64,000 nucleotides of DNA from Sarcocystis neurona (GCA_000727475.1 KL647289.1:5150019-5214018); one strand, 5' to 3'. Counted from the first letter of the stretch, positions 24,201-37,494 are shown. Numbers and translations: made by a program. The notes: generated by a model from the sequence alone, not told the origin.

Positions 24201-27145
24201 CTCAAGGTACTTCTGATATGCGTACGCGTATACGTATTCACCCAGTCTTACTCCGTCGAATTAAAAACAGCAGGTGAGTTCTTTATAAAAGGCAGTTGTG
24301 GTGCTTCCCACATTTGGTATGGGACAGCATTAGGTGGTGCGTATCCTTAAAAAGGACACTGAAGTGCACATACGCGTTCAATTACACACAGATTTAGAGG
24401 TATCTGTGCGTGTACACATGATGTAGCGTGAGGGTAACTCCTGCTCGAAGATTGATCCACAGTAAGTGCACGCAGGCTTAGAGAAATATATATCTGTAGA
24501 TGGGTACAAGATTTCTTTTTCTTTTATAGAGGAAATCATGTCCATGGGGAGTCACTGCAGTGAGCACACCGTGGCCAGATAGTGCGAACACACGCATTAC
24601 GAGACCGCCTAGGTATAAATCACTGGCGCATCACGCTGCGTACGCAAAAAGAGATCAGCGCACTCTCTTTTGGCTCCCTGACCCCACGTGTGGCTGTCTG
24701 TCTACAGCAATTAAGCACGCATCTGTGTTCTACGTAGTTAGGCCTGCACTCGTTGAACTAAAATAGCACGGCAAGATCAGCAAAGAATGGAACGAGGTGT
24801 GGCTGAATCCACGGCATCTTTCCTGGCCGAGGCAGTGCGCGGGGTTTAGCGAATCCGCTGTTTTCCCCCATATGTGGGGAAAAAGAAGTAAATGGAACCA
24901 CGTTGAGCTCTGCGGCTCAAGCTCCGAAAACTGCTCAGAAAAGGACTATTCATCGATGCGGTCTCCGCGCTCGAGTACCCCTCTTTCCAATGTCCTCTAC
25001 AAAAAAGCGTCTTCGCTGGAGAAAGACAAACAAGTAGATCTCCTGTACGGGCACGACGTATTCCACTGGTGATGACGATTGCACTGCTGATGACGTGACA
25101 ACGAGATGTTTAACCTTCTCCACACCTATCCATATGAACATCCAGAACTATCCATATATGTAACGTTATCTCGTCACCGACCAGCGCAGGGGAACTCCGC
25201 AGGAAGTCTTTCCTCTCGCGTCCACAACAGAAGCGGCGAGGCACGCAAGAGTCTCTGCAGGTGGTGAATGTATCTGTTAGGACAGGTACTTATTTGGGTT
25301 GCCTACGACTGGAACTGAAAAATACGTGACACACTTTCCATACACAAGGTACAATTAAGCGATTGCATTACCTTCTACGCGATACTACGTCGCTCACATT
25401 CACGGAGCTTCTGCCCCGCCGGCGCCTCACATACGCGTACAGGTACGCGTGTGCGTAATCGGATAGATACATGAACACATTCATATATCCCCTATGAATG
25501 CTAGTTACATGCATACACGGCTGTTGTGGTTGGGCTGACGCGCATCTATCTATATACCTTCGTGGCCATTTACATGCACAGCTACACAAACTTATTGATG
25601 GAGGGAGGCACAGGTGCATGACCTGGTAAATCCGCTATTTAGGACACCGAGAGGCGGCTGGTTACAGAAGTAAGGACGGGTATCAGCACACAGCGATATG
25701 AAGGAAAATTTGTGTACACGCAACATGGCAAGCTGAAAGGCGCGCATCACGGCGGATGTATAAACGGCACTAGTCTGCTACACGGCAAACGACGTACACA
25801 CCCCCGCTGTTTCGCTAGCTGGGACGACCGGCGAATACGGTGACCTCCATGCGGATCTCACAAGAACCCTGTTGTCCTCCTTTCTTCCGCACTGCTTGTG
25901 TCCTCATATGTTCTGACAACTCTAGTGCAAGCGACACGAATTGTTTTTAGTTCCTGCCAGTTTTGCGCGGTGGGCGGCTCGTCTCCTTTCAGCACATGTC
26001 AAGCCAGCCGCTAGCGCGGGACGCGGTAATTCAGAGAACACCCAAAACGGATCTACTTTTCGGATGGCAGTTACACAGCTAAGTATTCGCAACCGCCATA
26101 TCCGACTATAGGGAGCTGTTCGCACCGTTTTTCCCCACCGGCAGTACGACTGCCGTTGCCGCGCCCTCCAGCGACGGCAGTGTGGCTAACCGGTGCGGCG
26201 AGCAAAGGAGAAGTAGGTTGACTGTGTAGCAACGTCAGTTTCTCCCTTTCACATCCGGTTACAAACTTGCCACAGTGCTGGATTGTACAGCCAAAAGGGA
26301 AAATTGAAGGTAGTAGCTGGCCTTGCACATTTTCCGTGGCGTACATGGGCAACCACCCAGCTGTCATGCACGACGTGGCCGCTTCGCCAGCTCATTATCA
26401 GTGACAGACAGCGGTCGTTATCAAAGTTGAAGTGTAGTGCAACTGAAGTATGTGGTAGTGCGGTGGCAGCTGCACTCCCCCGTGCGGCAACGGAGTATAT
26501 GCACTGTCTCCTCCTCAGCGGACAATTCTGACATAGATTCACGTGAAAGGTGCCACAAAAGTTCGTCGTATTCTTCGTTGAATGTGGCACTCGTTACCTT
26601 TTGAACATTTGCTCTCTCTATGGCTCACTTCCCCACTGCTTTTTATGATGTGTTCTTGCTCGCTGACCTTTGCGCCACCGGCGGTTCCTTACGTCGGACT
26701 CCTTTGCCTTGTGGTGCCGTTCCCAAGTGTCCGGGTCACAAAGGCGTTGCTGCTAATGTGCTGAAGCTTTTCACTTCCTGCTCGGCTGCTGTGGTAAGTG
26801 GACTTCTCGCCTTTTCTGCGTTTCTGTGACGCGGACAGATCTCTTCATTTCCTTGTCGGTTGCTTCCCTGGGGCGTAGCATGTTGCGTCACCCGCTTCCC
26901 GTGCATGCCTATGAGATCTGGTGTACTGTTTCTATCTTGTGGCTTGAGCTACGCCAAAGCCTTAAGTTTTTCCCGTTTGTGTTAGTCGTCCTCAGCTGAA
27001 CCTACCTTCCAACGGTTCCCCATTGTGCCATGTAAGTCCTCGTAAATGCATATCCATAGCAGCGCATATACTCTATTGGTGTATTTCTCTAAGCACGTAT
27101 GTTTACAAGTACGTATATAGCCACATGTACAGATGCATAAGTACA

Positions 27146-27168
27146 CATATATATATGTATATATATAT
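27146..27168. repeat. (AT)n microsatellite with GT interruption
   Basis: An alternating AT run interrupted once by GT, within a longer stretch of TACATA/TATGTA words. Confidence 0.85.
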
Positions 27169-27839
27169 GCATCATTTTGTGTATGTCTATGCACACGTAA
27201 TAACACCTACGCAGCTTCGAATTCGCGGGAGTTACTCCTCGTGTGGAACGCCTGCAGGTGCTACGTGATTATATTTCATCCCTCGCACATCGCGTGTTGT
27301 CCACCCATTTCTGACGAAGAAAAGTTTACTTCCTTCTCTGCTCAGTCAAGTGGCATTACGCGCGCAAAGATACGCGTGTTTTTTTCTGGAAGGCCGTGTA
27401 TTAACAAGGTGCCTTCCTCATCAGCAGCCCGAATGTTCGTCCCATAACTCAGAAAATGAACGTCCGTACGCTGGCGGATTTGCGGAGGGAGGATGAGGGG
27501 AGAGCTGATGAACGCACTCCTCTCGCGTTGCACTACGGAGGTGAGCTTGCCGCATTTCTACGCGTGCCGCTGTACGCCCTAATGTAGTCGTTAAATGTAT
27601 ACGCAAGGGTAGTATGTTGCACGTGTGTATATGTGTACGTGTGCTCTGTACGTATGCGATGCTAGCAAATATACATCTGTAGCAATAAGTACAAGTAGGG
27701 ATACGGACGTTAATTGTAGAGTCTGCAGGCACACACAAGTGTGCAGATATGTTTATATATATGTCATGCACGGCGAAGAAGCAAGGCGAGAAAGAAAGCT
27801 TCTCTTTCAAAAATTGCAGGCGGGGGGGCAGTCGGTGCT

Positions 27840-27985
27840 GCATTATATGCATACGTATGTATACATATATACGTATGTCTATCTATATATATGTGTGTGT
27901 GTGTGCATGTATGTGGTGGTGCAGAAGGTCCATACATACAAACATACGTATGTGTGCAAATATATATATATATATGTATCTGTAG
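27840..27985. repeat. Alternating purine-pyrimidine tract (TA, TG, CA)
   Basis: About 145 bases of almost uninterrupted R-Y alternation: TACGTATGTATACATATA, then a (TG)n run near 27893-27906, then an (AT)n run near 27960-27976. Such sequence favours left-handed or cruciform DNA. The ORFs across it are Tyr/Ile/Cys/Val/His-rich artefacts. Confidence 0.8.
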
Positions 27986-28796
27986 CAGCGGTACCAGCAC
28001 TACATACGTTAGGCCAAAGTGACTGTGCACTTTGTGGGTGCCTCTACCAAAAACGACGAGGCAGTTGCCGCAGGGTTTGCCTCAGTGAAGCACGGTTGTA
28101 GAGGAGTACACGGTAGACAAGACATTCTCGACCACGACATCCTCTTGTATTCTGTCTCTTCTTATACACAGGCGTTTTCTGTACCTGAAGAAAGCCGCGC
28201 GCGGGCAGTCTGTGACGGAAGCGAAGGGTGACGCCACGTCTGAGTGGCGTCTTGCGTATGTATTCGCTGGTCCGGGCTTCTTCCTGCTGTTGATTAATTC
28301 TTCCACACACCTATGTGCAGGGGCACGCACAATGATACCTACCTACGTGGATGCACGTGCCTTGATGAAGATATGCGTAGGAGGTTCAGGCAGCTACACA
28401 GCAGCTAGCGAAGTCTAGCTGTCTGAGTTGGATCAAGATTTTCGACGTTGTTCTGGCCGGAAGTGCCCGTCGTTTCTGTTTCCAGAATCATAGGCACAAC
28501 GAATCAGATACAAAAAGTGGGTCGGCCGCATGCACACGCAGAGCTACTCCGGTATGCGAAGACGCGTACCTGGAACTCTCGTCTTCTATGACAGGGACAC
28601 AAATATTGCAATACTGCATCGCGGAATATGCATGCACAGACGTACCCACGACGAATCTTCTTTGGACCTCTTTACGCGTGTCAAGACGCATGCACTTGGC
28701 TTCTCTCTTCGAAGCAACTCACACGTGCTTCGCGGGGCGTGGCGCTTTACGAAGCACGCGGACGCACGTTGTACACCCTGCTGTATGTGCGCCCAT

Positions 28797-28823
28797 AGAT
28801 ATATATATATGTACATATATATG
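28797..28823. repeat. (AT)n microsatellite
   Basis: Two (AT)n runs separated by GTAC, inside a longer R-Y alternating stretch. Confidence 0.85.
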
Positions 28824-29390
28824 GATACAGTACACATAACTGTTGTATAATAATGCGTGTGCGTACGAATACATATATCTATAATGTGCCTACGCATGCG
28901 AGCTATTATGTGAGCCGACCTATGACCTCTCTCTTGCACGCGTCTATCAAAGGAATACCACTTGAAACGTGCGCATGGATAAACATCTGGATTATCGTTC
29001 TTCGCATGGTGTGCACCACCTCCAGCCAGCCTTGAGGGGACTTTGGCTTCTACTTGCTTTTCTCATGCACACAAGTACAGAGCGCGGAAGCGGTTCTGGA
29101 TCTTTAAGAACGCCTTTAGTCTAGAGACTTGTGTGTTTGACCACACGTACTCCCACGTGTGTATGTACACGGAAAAGAGAAGTGTTCTTCTGTATACACA
29201 CGGCTCCTTATATGTGCACACGTATAAGTATACAGATAGATGTGCGCAGACCTGCGCCTTGTGCAGGTGGTCGCCTTCCCGGGAGCGCGGCAGTCGTCGA
29301 CGCAGAGGTGTGTGGATACCTCTGAAGTGCTGTGGAGATTTACTGAATTTCTTCTCACGGCTGGTGCCTGAGTGATTTTTCTCGCGGGCA

Positions 29391-29660
29391 GGGGTGTCTT
29401 TGACAAGCGCAACTGCAGAGAGCGAAAGCAGCAGCACTACCGCTGTCACCGCTACTGCTGTGCACCTGTGCGGCCCAACTGGGCGCTTAGACGCGGGAAT
29501 GATAGGGGAAGCAGCCACAGCAGCAACGCCCGGCTGTAGTAGGAGAAGCAGCCGCAGCAGCGACGCCGCTCTAGCAGCAGGAGCAGCCGCAGCAGTCACT
29601 CCCGGGCGAACCGCACCAGCCTTAGCTGCGCATACGCAGATGTGTGCACACGTGTGAGAC
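29391..29660 (+). other. CAG-type tract upstream of the rhomboid gene; possible 5' exon
   Basis: The sequence is open on both strands. The plus frame is Ala/Ser/Thr-rich (AESESSSTTAV, later AALAAGAAAAV). The minus frame looks like Leu/Ala-rich low complexity. ROM4-class proteases have a cytosolic N-terminal extension, and the frame upstream of the recognised first rhomboid exon carries a similar TESESQASES segment after a possible acceptor (GGCTGCGCTGCAG near 29975). This tract may therefore encode part of the extension. No donor was confirmed. Confidence 0.25.
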
Positions 29661-30030
29661 GCATGTGTCTATATTCATTCAAAAAGTGGTTGCTGAAATT
29701 CTGCTGCGCCCTAAAGCCTCCGTGTGCTATACCACCTCTCGAAGTGTACGTGTACAGGTTGTGCATTGGTGCATAGAGAAAGTAGAGACGGAGAGGCAGG
29801 AGTTGAAATATTGTCTGTTGTACGTATGGAAGCACGCACAGATTCATCTCACATATTCGCTGGTGCGAGCCTGTGGTGGCTAGCACGAGCTGTGGAATAT
29901 GCACAGCGACATGCGCATATCAGTCATACTACGCCTCTCCTCCTCTATTCCTGTGTGTGCGGGTGGCTGCGCTGCAGCGACGGAGTCCGAGAGCCAAGCA
30001 TCCGAATCGAATGGTTTGGCGCCGCGGTCG

Positions 30031-33000
30031 ATGCCGATACGCTTTCTGGAGTTACTCTTTCCATACTTTACTTTGAAAAGCGTCGTGCTGTATATCAGCG
30101 TCGTCGACTGGATAATGTATGTCATCACCGTCTGCCTGGACACTGAGTTGCCTCTCATTCCTGCCGGTAAGACTCCTGAACCCTGTGGCGCTTCTCATTC
30201 GTGCGGGTCATCCTGTCCCACTGCATGCGGCGAGCAGGTGTTTTTTTGTTCGTAACCAGTCCTCTCTTTTTTATCATTGGAGGGGACGCGGCGTTCGAGA
30301 CTTTGCGTTTATTGACTGTACACTGGAAAATGTGTCGTGGGTTGCTCCCAGCGCGGCGCCCTTTGGGGTTCACCTATCTGCAAGTAGGTGTCAAAGAACC
30401 ACCTTTGAGTCGTGCCCAGTCTGTGAGGGATTTCTCATCTCAAGAGCGCACGCTTCCCTAGACGCCTATGGATATGTGCGTAAACGCACCACGTATTCAT
30501 ACAAAGGGGAGGCTGCCACTTTCCTTCGTAATAAATACATTATTATTATGGGCTTCTCCTCGTCTTCGGGATTTCTCCCGTGTATTAGACGTGATCAGGC
30601 TTTTGTCTGCTCCGTACATGTCCGTATTACCGAGAACTGGCACACAGGTAGGTGGCTGCGTGCAGTCATTGAAGAGGTTTCAGAACTTCTGAACTGAAAA
30701 GAACATTTGCGTCGCCGTCTGCGGGCGTGTGGGCACTGTTGTACCGTGTCTCGCAGGCAACGTGCTGGTAAACTTCGGCGCAAATGTACCGGCGCTAGTC
30801 AAAAAGGGACAGGTGTGGCGGCTCCTGCTGCCTGTTTTCTTGCACGCCAATTTCTTCCACGTGTTTTTCAACGTCTTCTTCCAGTTGCGCATGGGCTTCA
30901 CTATCGAGCGCCGCTACGGCCTCATCAGATTCGCCATCCTCTACTTCCTTGCCGCCATCTACGGCAACCTCCTTTCTGCTGCGGTCCTCTTCTGCCACGC
31001 GTACAAAGTCGGCGCCAGCACCGCAGGTATGAAAGAAATATTGCTGCATACCCAGCAGGGAGAGTTCTGCGTGTTGCCGCCGGTGCTGCGCGACCTGCTC
31101 CTGCTGTTCGAGGTATCTGCATGTCTCCGTGTGTGAAGAGACCGGGGGATAAAAAAAACAGCAATGTCATCTGTGTGTGTAAAGATACGTACGCACCTGT
31201 AGATATGTACACATATATATATATATATATAGATATGTGTACATACATATATATATATATGCGTATAGACGCTGTGGAGCTATGGGTATGTACGTGTGTA
31301 TGTGTTTACACGGTACTGAATTGTCCTCGACTCAAAGGACTACCGCGCGTGTTGCGGCTGCTCATATCGTTGCTGCCTGCGCCCCTGCTGCTGCAACAAG
31401 CCTGTGGCTTGTCTTTGTATCAAGAAATGTCGTGGCTGTGCGACCTGCATCTGGACTTCTTAGACCTCCTCCTAGCACTAGACTCCTGCAGAATATCAGT
31501 AGCTGCACTGTACTTTCCTCTGCAACATCCCACTGAGCCGGCTGGAAGAATATCTTGCACATTACGCCGCCAGTCCGGAATTCTTCGTGTGCAGGTGCGT
31601 GTCGGTATACGACTCAGCGGCACTTGATTGCAAGCGTTGTGCAGCTGTGTCGGTGGTGGATCTGAGGGTGAATGACAAGTCGTTGCAGCGATGGAGCACA
31701 GCATCTCTTGTGGCAAAGATCGCAGGACCATTCGAAAAATGGTTTTTCGCCTCACGGCTGTTGTTCGTCCACTGTGGAGCGCGTGTGGGTGTCCACATAT
31801 CGGCGCCTCGCGCCAACACTAGAGTCCTTTCGACAGAATCAGGGCAGTGAGGCAAGACAAAGGGTTCTCAGTGTGATCAGTGCGGAAATGAAGTTTCTGC
31901 GACGTCTATTTGGATGTTGACGTGTACATACCAAGGGTGCAGGCTGCACTCTTTTCACCTGCCGCAGCAGGACTGTGTACGAGGTAGACAATACAACGTG
32001 CACTTCGCAGCTTACCAAATAGTGCGACGCAGTATGAAATGTGAAGGAAGATGACGTTGCATCTGGGTCAGAGAGACGAAGCCGGCTAGGCGAGGACTTA
32101 ATGGGATTGCAAATGCAGTAAAGCAGAGAAGGCACACACCGATTATGTGACTGACGTTGTGCAAGTTCCCTTCTACCTTTCTGTTCCTCAGCGTGTGAGG
32201 TAATTTGTTTCTGCATGCTTCACGCGTTTGAAAACAATGCTCATCCAGCTGACATCCCGAGTCTCTAGAAAATAAGTGTGACTGATTCCCGTGGGTCCTA
32301 GCACGAAGGTGGACAAGGAAAGAAGAGGGCCCCACGAGAGCATACAGAAACGTAGTCGCGGTCGGTCTTTCTGTATCATGACCTGAGCTTCACGTCTCGT
32401 GTACCAGAAGATGCCAGAGAATCATGGAGGACGAAGCGATATCTACAGAAACAGATGTGCTTTATCAGAGTGCGCCGTTCACGCTTTACCTTACCTCGAC
32501 GATTCTCTTTGTGCCGCAAGCAGAACAGTTTTCCTCCGTGCGCAAAAGGCCGAAATGTCCGACCTCTCCAGGATGCAGGACCCGTATCTGGCTTGTCATG
32601 TGGCGTCGAGATCTCTCGTGTTTGTGCGTGTGCATATGTGTGTGTGTATGTACGGATGGATGGGTGGATGGGAGGCGCGTATGGGTGTATGTATTCATGT
32701 AGGTGTGAATCTATGTACGTGTATGTGTTGTATGTGGGTGGGTGCACGTAACGACGCGTTCTCCTTCCTCGTGGCGCCTGCTGGTGTTTTCGCAACTCGG
32801 TTTGCGTGAAAGACTTGCGTACAACGTTACAGCGCACGCATGTAAGGAGGTGTGTGGATGTATCTCTTTGCATATACGTATTTTTGTATGGATGTGTTCA
32901 TGTGCGAATATATGGGTATATATGTGTATGTGTATATGTGTGTACAGTAGCGTATAAACGCATGTGCCTCCGCGGCTGGATGTGTGGGTAACGTCTGTGG

Positions 33001-34675
33001 ACGAACGGAGAACTGGTTGCTGAGTTCATTCTGTGAGTTCGTTATGCTTACAGGATTCGGTTTAATTGGAGTCCAGTTGTGTGAGCTGGCGTTGACCTGG
33101 CACCGCATGCGACATCGCGATCGCATGTTCTTAAACATCGCTTCGTTCGTCCTACTGATGACGCTGCTAATGTTCACCTTGAACGGCAGCAGCATTGATC
33201 AGATGGGTCACCTGGGTGGCCTGATATGCGGTGAGCTCCCCTTGTTTCCTTCGCGCGTTCATGTTTCTGTGGGCACCTGTATGCGTATACGTATGTGCAG
33301 CCTGCGTATCGGTAATTAGCTGCTACGCGTCGTGTCTATCTACGTATGCGTGTATGAGTCTATCTATCCATATATATATATATGTGCAGAAGTTCTTAGC
33401 ACGCAGCTCATACTCGAGTTGGTGGAAGTTCTGTCGTTTCCACCAAGGCGTGCTCCATGTGTAGGTGTAGTGCTGTAGTAGCTCGTGCAGGAGCTTTTTC
33501 TTGAGTCGATACATTCGGCTGTTACCGTTAAAAGTGGACGTACGAGAACGTTCTTGCGCGTTCGCCCAGACAAAATCGGGATACGCGATGTGATCTGTAT
33601 GGTTCAGCCGTTTGCATCACCGTCAGCGACCCTTGCGGGACGTCCGTTTCAGAGCACGGCTACGTGTTCTGTTTTCCGTTTGTTGGTTGTTAAAGAGGCG
33701 TGCCTCGTTGCCGTGGACGTCTCCGCCGGATCACGGCGGCGCACTTGGTATATATTTTGCACGCTGACGGCGATTCGTAGGCTACCGTTTTGAACAGCAG
33801 TGTTAACAATCTATAATACAAGGGACAACGCCGTGTTATCAAACGTGCCTAATTTTCGAATAGGACCGATGAACGCACTTTTCACGTAGTAGAGTCATTC
33901 GTACTTTGTTGTCCTCCAAGAAGGATGTATCAGTATTGTTTGTGTTTCTGAGGGCGCCGGATATAATTGTGTCTGTGGTGACTTTCTAGGCAAATCTCTG
34001 GTGACTTTCAGACAGTGGCCAGCTATTTGTGCAAGGATATCCGTGTCCTCCGCGGTATACGGTGTAATCAGGAGTTCTGACGCTCGTCACGGATGTGTGC
34101 TACATCCGAATGTGTACTTTTGGGTAACAGGAAATTACGGTGCGCACTTGCGTACGTAGACGTTGTAACACGTCCCCGAGTTCTAACAGATTGGGACATC
34201 CGTATAGTTGACTCGGATATTCGTATATGTGCGCCTGTGAACACGTGAGAATAAGTGTAGATTCAACCTTGCACATAAGCTTTTGAAAATCTGGTGCTTC
34301 ACTGAAACATCCGCGCGCCTGCCGCAGAGAGTTGATCACGTCGTCCGGACACGTGTTTAAGTATGTACATACATAAATGTATATAAGTGTTACTCCTAAC
34401 CTTGTGTCCCTGGGGAGGTCAGAGGCTATATAAAGAGTTGCAATGCACGGGTATCTGCATGCGACCACACTTACGCCTCATCGCACACGAATATGCGGGA
34501 TGGTTGTGATCATTTTGCTTACGGTGCAGGAGTGTCAGTGGGTCTTCTGTACAACGACAGCTTGACGGACAAACCAAATTGGTACGCGTGGATGAAATGG
34601 GTCGCGGTTGGTGCTTTGGTTGCGTTACCTGCCACTTGCGTCCCCGTCATTTATGCTGTAGACCGTCGGTGCTAA
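30031..34675 (+). CDS. ROM4: Rhomboid-like intramembrane serine protease, ROM4 class
   Basis: Exons 30031-30166, 30757-31026, 33054-33230 and 34530-34675. All three introns are GT-AG and phase 1, and together they give an uninterrupted 242-residue rhomboid core. Visible features are a first membrane segment (SVVLYISVVDWIMYVIT), the WR and HANFFHVFFN motifs, a GASTAG box with catalytic Ser133, and GHLGGLICG with catalytic His188. A last membrane helix is followed by the stop. The pattern GQVWR...FLHANFF...GASTAGFGLIG...WHRMRHR resembles Plasmodium and Toxoplasma ROM4/ROM5, plasma-membrane proteases that cut adhesins within the membrane during gliding and invasion. ATG 30031 is the nearest in-frame start; the frame is open upstream to at least 29899, and the real N-terminus is probably longer. 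Introns 1 and 2 contain simple sequence. Confidence 0.82.
31211..31262. repeat. Microsatellite in rhomboid intron 2
   Basis: Two (AT)n runs separated by AGATATGTGTACATAC. They lie in the 2,027-base intron that separates the exons carrying the catalytic serine and histidine. Confidence 0.9.
33367..33384. repeat. (AT)n run in rhomboid intron 3
   Basis: A short alternating AT tract within the intron between the exon ending at 33230 and the exon starting at 34530. Confidence 0.8.
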
Positions 34676-37318
34676 GGCAGGGATTTCAATCAGGGGACGC
34701 TGTGGGGTAACCGTTCCAACCGAGTGGACGCAGCAGCTGGGGGATTAATAACAAGCACGGAAGGAGTACCTCTAACGGAGCCCGTCACCGTGACTGGATG
34801 CGCTTTGTGTGTACTTCACTGTTGCCGCAACCGTCGTGCACAAGGGTATCTACAAGAAGCAACGTTTGACGGGCAGCATTTCAGCAACAGAGAAGTTCTG
34901 AGTTTTCAGATGCGTTGTAGTTCTCTTTTGTGGTTAACTGCGTGCACAGAAGGCGCACTACCGACAAGAAACGGTGCGTCACTATCACCTCGTAACGGAG
35001 GCGAAGTTTTCTGCCGGATGCAGAACGTCTTGTATTAGCTTGCCTGAAAAATCTAAACAGAATGCTCTTGTGAAAAAAATTTGGACTGATTTGATCTCAT
35101 CGACACGTCTTCCGCACGGCCGGGGCACGATTTGGGGAATGAATATGCGGCCGCGACCACGAGCGCGAAATGGAGGGAAAGGCTTGGGTTGTTGCACATT
35201 TTGCGTAGGCAGGATTGAAGCGCGCACGCCGGGAAAATTGCGTATCCATTTTTCCCCTGTATCCTCAAATGATATATTGCCGGCTGGGTTCGACTGCGTT
35301 GCAGGTGGGATACAGTATAGGCAATCGTGGCTTGTATGAGCAGACCAAACAGAAGCTACGTATGCGGCACAAATTGGTATGTGTAATCGCTTCCCAACAG
35401 CTGACAGTGTGGGGATTTATAAATTCAGGGAAAGATGCAAATGAGGTTCTTGTCGCAGCCACTCAGCAACCAACCAGGTAACGTAAGAGAGTCGGCGCTA
35501 TTCTGTAAAAATGTTGACGCTGGGCCCGAACTCGTTCAAAAAATTGTGCTGTCGCTCTTTTCTTTTTTCACTTTTTCTGTATACGTGGCGGTGGCGTAAT
35601 GTAGCGTCTACGCGGAACAGGTCACCTTTGTGCCACGCGGCATGTAAAGTGGTGTGTTTGTTGCAGCCGCTGCGAAGTATCTGCTCATTTGAGACACAGC
35701 CGTGCCGCATGATAAGCTGAGAGGCAGCACGTGAGACATATCAGCACGATCTCGCCCGTGTTCTCTTGTGACCGCCGTTAGCCGTGTTTTAAGACACGTC
35801 TTGGGGAACAAACGCTCAAATAACCTCTGCACGCGCAGGGCGCTCCGCATGCCTCATACGGCGGGCGTAGTAGTGGTGCTTTTCTGTATGAAGACCGTTA
35901 AAAAAGAACTCTGTTCCTGCCTGCTTGTGAGGAGCTGCGCGCAGTCATGCTTATTTAGCAAGAGAAAGACGGCCGAAGTTCTTTAGCAGTTGGTAGGGAC
36001 TGTAGCGTGCAGGGGTCGGCTACGAATGCGCAGCCAGGAGAAAGCTGAACGACGAGGGAAACGCGCAGTCACGGGTCTGCGGTGCGTGTGTATATATCTA
36101 TACATATGCTTGTGTATATGTGGTATTTGTACAAATGTATAGGAAATTGTATGCACATGTACGCGCATACGTGCACATATGTGTACCTACTTAGTATAAC
36201 GCACGTGCGGTCAAAAAATGTATGCGACGTAGGGTGCACTGGAGGGACGTCAAATACAAGGCTGTGTTAACAGTAGAAATGCAACTCTGAGTAAAAGTGC
36301 AGCAGTCCTCATCCGTGGGGTGTCGAGTTTCGCCCGGGAGAGGACTTGTCACACACACAAACGCAGGAGGGAAGTAGTTCCGTTGGAGCAGCTGCGAGTT
36401 TTTCCTGAGAGAGCTGCTGGGGCGGGGCGCTGGAATAACGTAAAGAACACGTGATGCTATTCCGGCTCATACGTGCGGAGCCATCTCGCATCAATGCATT
36501 ATTGTTTGACACGTCGTCGTCCAGACCACCCCAGTAGCCAGCTGACGTCAGCGTTGTTATTCTGAGACTTTTTTCGATGCACAGAGTTTTATCTCCTCTT
36601 GTGTCGAAACGAGGCCTGAAGGGGCTGCACGCGTGTCGCATCAGCTCGTAGGAATTCGCGACCAAAGAGAGAGGTCGATAAAGGAGAATAAGCAGCAGAG
36701 AGACGTTTTGGATCCGGTATCGTGCTCGGAGACTGGAGTCGCTCTGACGCACAACGGCACACACAGCCTAGGCGATACTGCACGTGACGTGAAATGTTTT
36801 TCTTACGCACACTACTAGCTATCCGCATGTCACTTCACTGGAATGCTAAAAATAATGCTGAGGTATCAAGTCAAAATGTCTTTCACCGAAGCGTTGTTTT
36901 GCGTACCTTACTACCCAGCTTTTAGTCTTGAGAGCATGGTCGTCCTCGTCGCCGTCCTCCTGTTGCGTTTTCCGAATCGTAGCTGGTGTTCCAAGAAAAA
37001 TGTGGACCTGCTCGTCTTTCGTGTCATTGTGGAAGCCCTCGTCTTTTCTTCGAGACTGTTGGAGTCAACGCGACAAAGAGAAACAGTTTCATCTTCGTGC
37101 CCACGAACGCACCCGATATAAATGTAAACACACAAGGGAGCACAAATATGTGCACACATGTGTTCGTGTCGAATGGAAGGTATGGACGCAGGCAGGACTG
37201 AAGAAAGGACGAATGTAGCAGGATGTGAGGGACCATTCCTCCGCGTGAAGTAACTCGGAGCAAACCCTCCCGGTAACGCAACCTGTGTAGAGAGTCGCCA
37301 ATTGCTCGTGAGGCGTAC
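34676..37318. other. Rhomboid 3' flank and intergenic stretch, no supported gene
   Basis: ORFs of up to 121-151 codons occur on both strands (34974-35339 +, 36309-36764 -), but their composition is random and no recognisable motif or agreeing splice pair was found. A short simple-sequence island of TATATCTATACATATG type lies near 36080-36190. After this point microsatellites become rare. Confidence 0.4.
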
Positions 37319-37494
37319 CGCGGGTGAATCCTGTGCCTTGAAGCGAATTTGTCGGGTGATTTCCGTCCGAGTGTTGACGGAAGAAATCCACATTTCATAC
37401 AGATCATAGTGGTCAGGCAGCCTGCAGCACAGCTCAGCGTGAGTAGAAGTATTGACCACGGAAGTCACTGTCGGGTCCCATAATTTGCCAACCT
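37319..37494 (-). CDS. Possible isolated exon, unknown protein
   Basis: The minus-strand frame between a good acceptor (GCCCCTCTGCAG, exon from 37494) and a GCG|GTACGC donor reads VGKLWDPTVTSVVN..., later YDLYEMWISSVNTRTEIT, with natural composition and no stop. It may be a 3' exon of the GAF-domain gene upstream on the same strand, or a separate gene. There is no domain match. Confidence 0.28.

Larger units (their letters stand above)
20023..29390. other. 9.4 kb mostly non-genic, repeat-rich region
   Basis: 20023-20766 is an open continuation of the ATG16-like frame (Ala/Ser-rich) and may be 5' leader or extra N-terminus. Beyond it, ORFs on both strands are short and of random or Cys/Tyr/Thr/His-rich composition. 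The longest, 167 codons at 23148-23651 (+), has no recognisable content. Simple TA/CA sequence is heavy at 21060-21260, 23000-23050, 27100-27180, 27600-28000 and 28790-28880. A perfect 46-bp duplication lies at 21171-21262. I saw no tRNA and no convincing exon. Confidence 0.45.

Noticed and set aside
30707..31627. 306-codon plus-strand ORF over the rhomboid gene
   Set aside because: It is in the wrong frame. The +2 frame carries the rhomboid motifs and agreeing splice junctions, and the long ORF is Arg/His/Leu-rich with low-complexity Tyr/Ile from the microsatellite.
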